Of a DNA stretch of 8,075 bases, positions 7,341 to 8,075 are shown one piece after another. Made by a program: the position numbers and the translations under genes. Origin of the DNA: Flavobacteriales bacterium (GTDB lineage: Bacteria; Bacteroidota; Bacteroidia; Flavobacteriales; TMED113); contig PAVX01000005.1 of assembly GCA_002713285.1 (NCBI GenBank), positions 1 to 8,075 of the forward strand. Reading direction: 5' to 3'. Numbering within the stretch: the stretch's first letter is position 1; every line of letters starts with the position of its first letter. The notes under the pieces are model-generated. The model had not been told where the DNA came from. It saw nothing but the letters and a program-made list of their open reading frames with translations, and made no database searches.

Positions 7341-8075
7341 TTAAAAGATCCAATTTAAACCAACACTTGGGATAATCGGTAATTGATCAACACGAACTGC
7401 ATCAATTCTATCATAATAAAAAATATTATTTCGATTATATATATTCGTAACACCCAGAGAACATTCTAAAATACCATATTTATCTAAATTTGATGTTTTT
7501 TTAAGTGAAACATCTAATCTGTGATAATCAGGTAATCTGCCTGAATTTAAATCTGAATATATAATACCTAAATTACCATTCAAATTATTAATATTAGTAT
7601 TTGGGCCATTATCAAAATTAAGTTCTTCATAATAAGCTTGAGTTTTGGTAAACGGAAATCCTGACCCATAATTCCAGCGTAAACCAAATTCCCAATCTTT
7701 TTCTTTGCCGAACAAATAAGAAAAAACAAAATTAAAATTATGCCTACGATCATAATGAGGAGAATAAATTTGAAGTTCATCTTCTCTTTCTACAACCCCA
7801 AAAGAATATACTGTCCATAGGCTTATTCTATCGCTAATATATTTTAATAAAACATCAATACCGGTGGCTATTCCTTTTTCAATAATAAATTCTTTCTTTA
7901 AATAATCAGGCTCATCTTCAAACTCTGGAGTATCTTCAAAAATTTGATTATTATTTTCACTAATTAACTGAGAAAATTCTTTAATATATCCTTCTACATT
8001 AATATCAATATTATTATTCAGGTCATATTCAAACCCAATAATATAATGTGTAGATTTCTGTAGAGCTGACTCAAT
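7341..8075 (-). CDS. TonB-dependent outer-membrane receptor, C-terminal part (start outside window)
   Basis: The frame is open from the right edge (base 8075) to TAA at 7341-7343, giving the last 244 residues of a longer protein. TonB-dependent receptors are 22-strand outer-membrane barrels that import siderophores, glycans or other ligands with energy from TonB-ExbBD. Alternating polar and aromatic strands are seen throughout. EKGIATGIDVLLKY (about residues 76-89 of the fragment) and the YDRRHNFNF motif (about 121-129) are typical of barrel strands in flavobacterial receptors. The protein ends in SVGLNWIF, whose terminal Phe fits the signal recognised by the BAM complex. The plug and TonB box lie upstream, so the ligand cannot be inferred. 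The TTG at 7715 is internal and not a start. It lies on the same strand as pyrG, 67 nt upstream, with a promoter element between, so probably a separate unit. Confidence 0.88.
   Translation of the reverse strand: MESALQKSTHYIIGFEYDLNNNIDINVEGYIKEFSQLISENNNQIFEDTPEFEDEPDYLKKEFIIEKGIATGIDVLLKYISDRISLWTVYSFGVVEREDELQIYSPHYDRRHNFNFVFSYLFGKEKDWEFGLRWNYGSGFPFTKTQAYYEELNFDNGPNTNINNLNGNLGIIYSDLNSGRLPDYHRLDVSLKKTSNLDKYGILECSLGVTNIYNRNNIFYYDRIDAVRVDQLPIIPSVGLNWIF

Noticed and set aside
7325..7360. Inverted repeats at the end of the receptor gene as a terminator
   Set aside because: The pairings are short and interrupted, mostly A/T, with no following T-run on the - strand.
7341..7715. Small 124-residue protein as a separate gene
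   Set aside because: The same frame continues without a stop to the window edge and encodes barrel strands of a receptor, so the apparent start is an internal TTG.
7580..7780. Hydrophobic 66-codon frame that looks like a small membrane protein
   Set aside because: It is an out-of-frame reading of the TonB-dependent receptor on the same strand; its Ile/Leu richness follows from AT-rich codons.
1..8075. Defence island, mobile element or CRISPR
   Set aside because: No transposase, integrase, repeat array or toxin-antitoxin pair is seen, and the genes are mostly housekeeping with uniform base composition by eye.

Overview
This window looks like the chromosome of a member of the Bacteroidota, most likely a Flavobacteriales-type organism. 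The evidence is as follows. The DNA is very AT-rich by eye (not counted). Rho has a charged extension before its RNA-binding domain. The Mur ligase belongs to the Bacteroidota branch of the Mpl family. A DUF6438-type lipoprotein, a TonB-dependent receptor with a YDRRH motif, and a TAnnTTTG-type promoter element are also present. All genes appear intact except the two cut by the window edges. I see no mobile element, CRISPR array, RNA gene or island-like change of composition.

Layout. Bases 1-1203 (+) hold the 3' part of rho, whose start lies outside the window. The Mpl-like Mur ligase (1206-2552, -) converges on rho with only 2 nt between the stop codons. A 66-nt divergent intergenic region (2553-2618) separates it from a metallo-beta-lactamase-fold hydrolase (2619-3455, +). 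That gene in turn converges, 4 nt apart, on a leftward cluster: pyrG (5672-7273), yidC (3918-5666) and a small DUF6438 lipoprotein (3460-3915). The gaps within the cluster are 5 and 2 nt, so it is very probably one operon. A TonB-dependent receptor (7341-8075, -) enters from the right edge and stops 67 nt before pyrG. That 67-nt gap holds a good match to the Bacteroidota -7 promoter element.

Function. The window is mostly core housekeeping: transcription termination (Rho), murein peptide recycling (Mpl), CTP synthesis (PyrG) and membrane protein insertion (YidC). Two conserved but poorly characterised proteins (the MBL hydrolase and the DUF6438 lipoprotein) and an outer-membrane receptor of unknown substrate sit beside them. 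The gene starts worth correcting are pyrG (ATG at 7273, not the in-frame codon at 7321), yidC (ATG at 5666, not the TTG at 5675), rho (the GTG at 100 is internal) and the receptor (the TTG at 7715 is internal).

I found no clear new biological system. The points most worth a second look are the two uncharacterised proteins and their gene neighbours, the convergent gene ends with no room for terminators between them, a ten-base poly-A tract inside mpl, and the pyrG promoter and leader.
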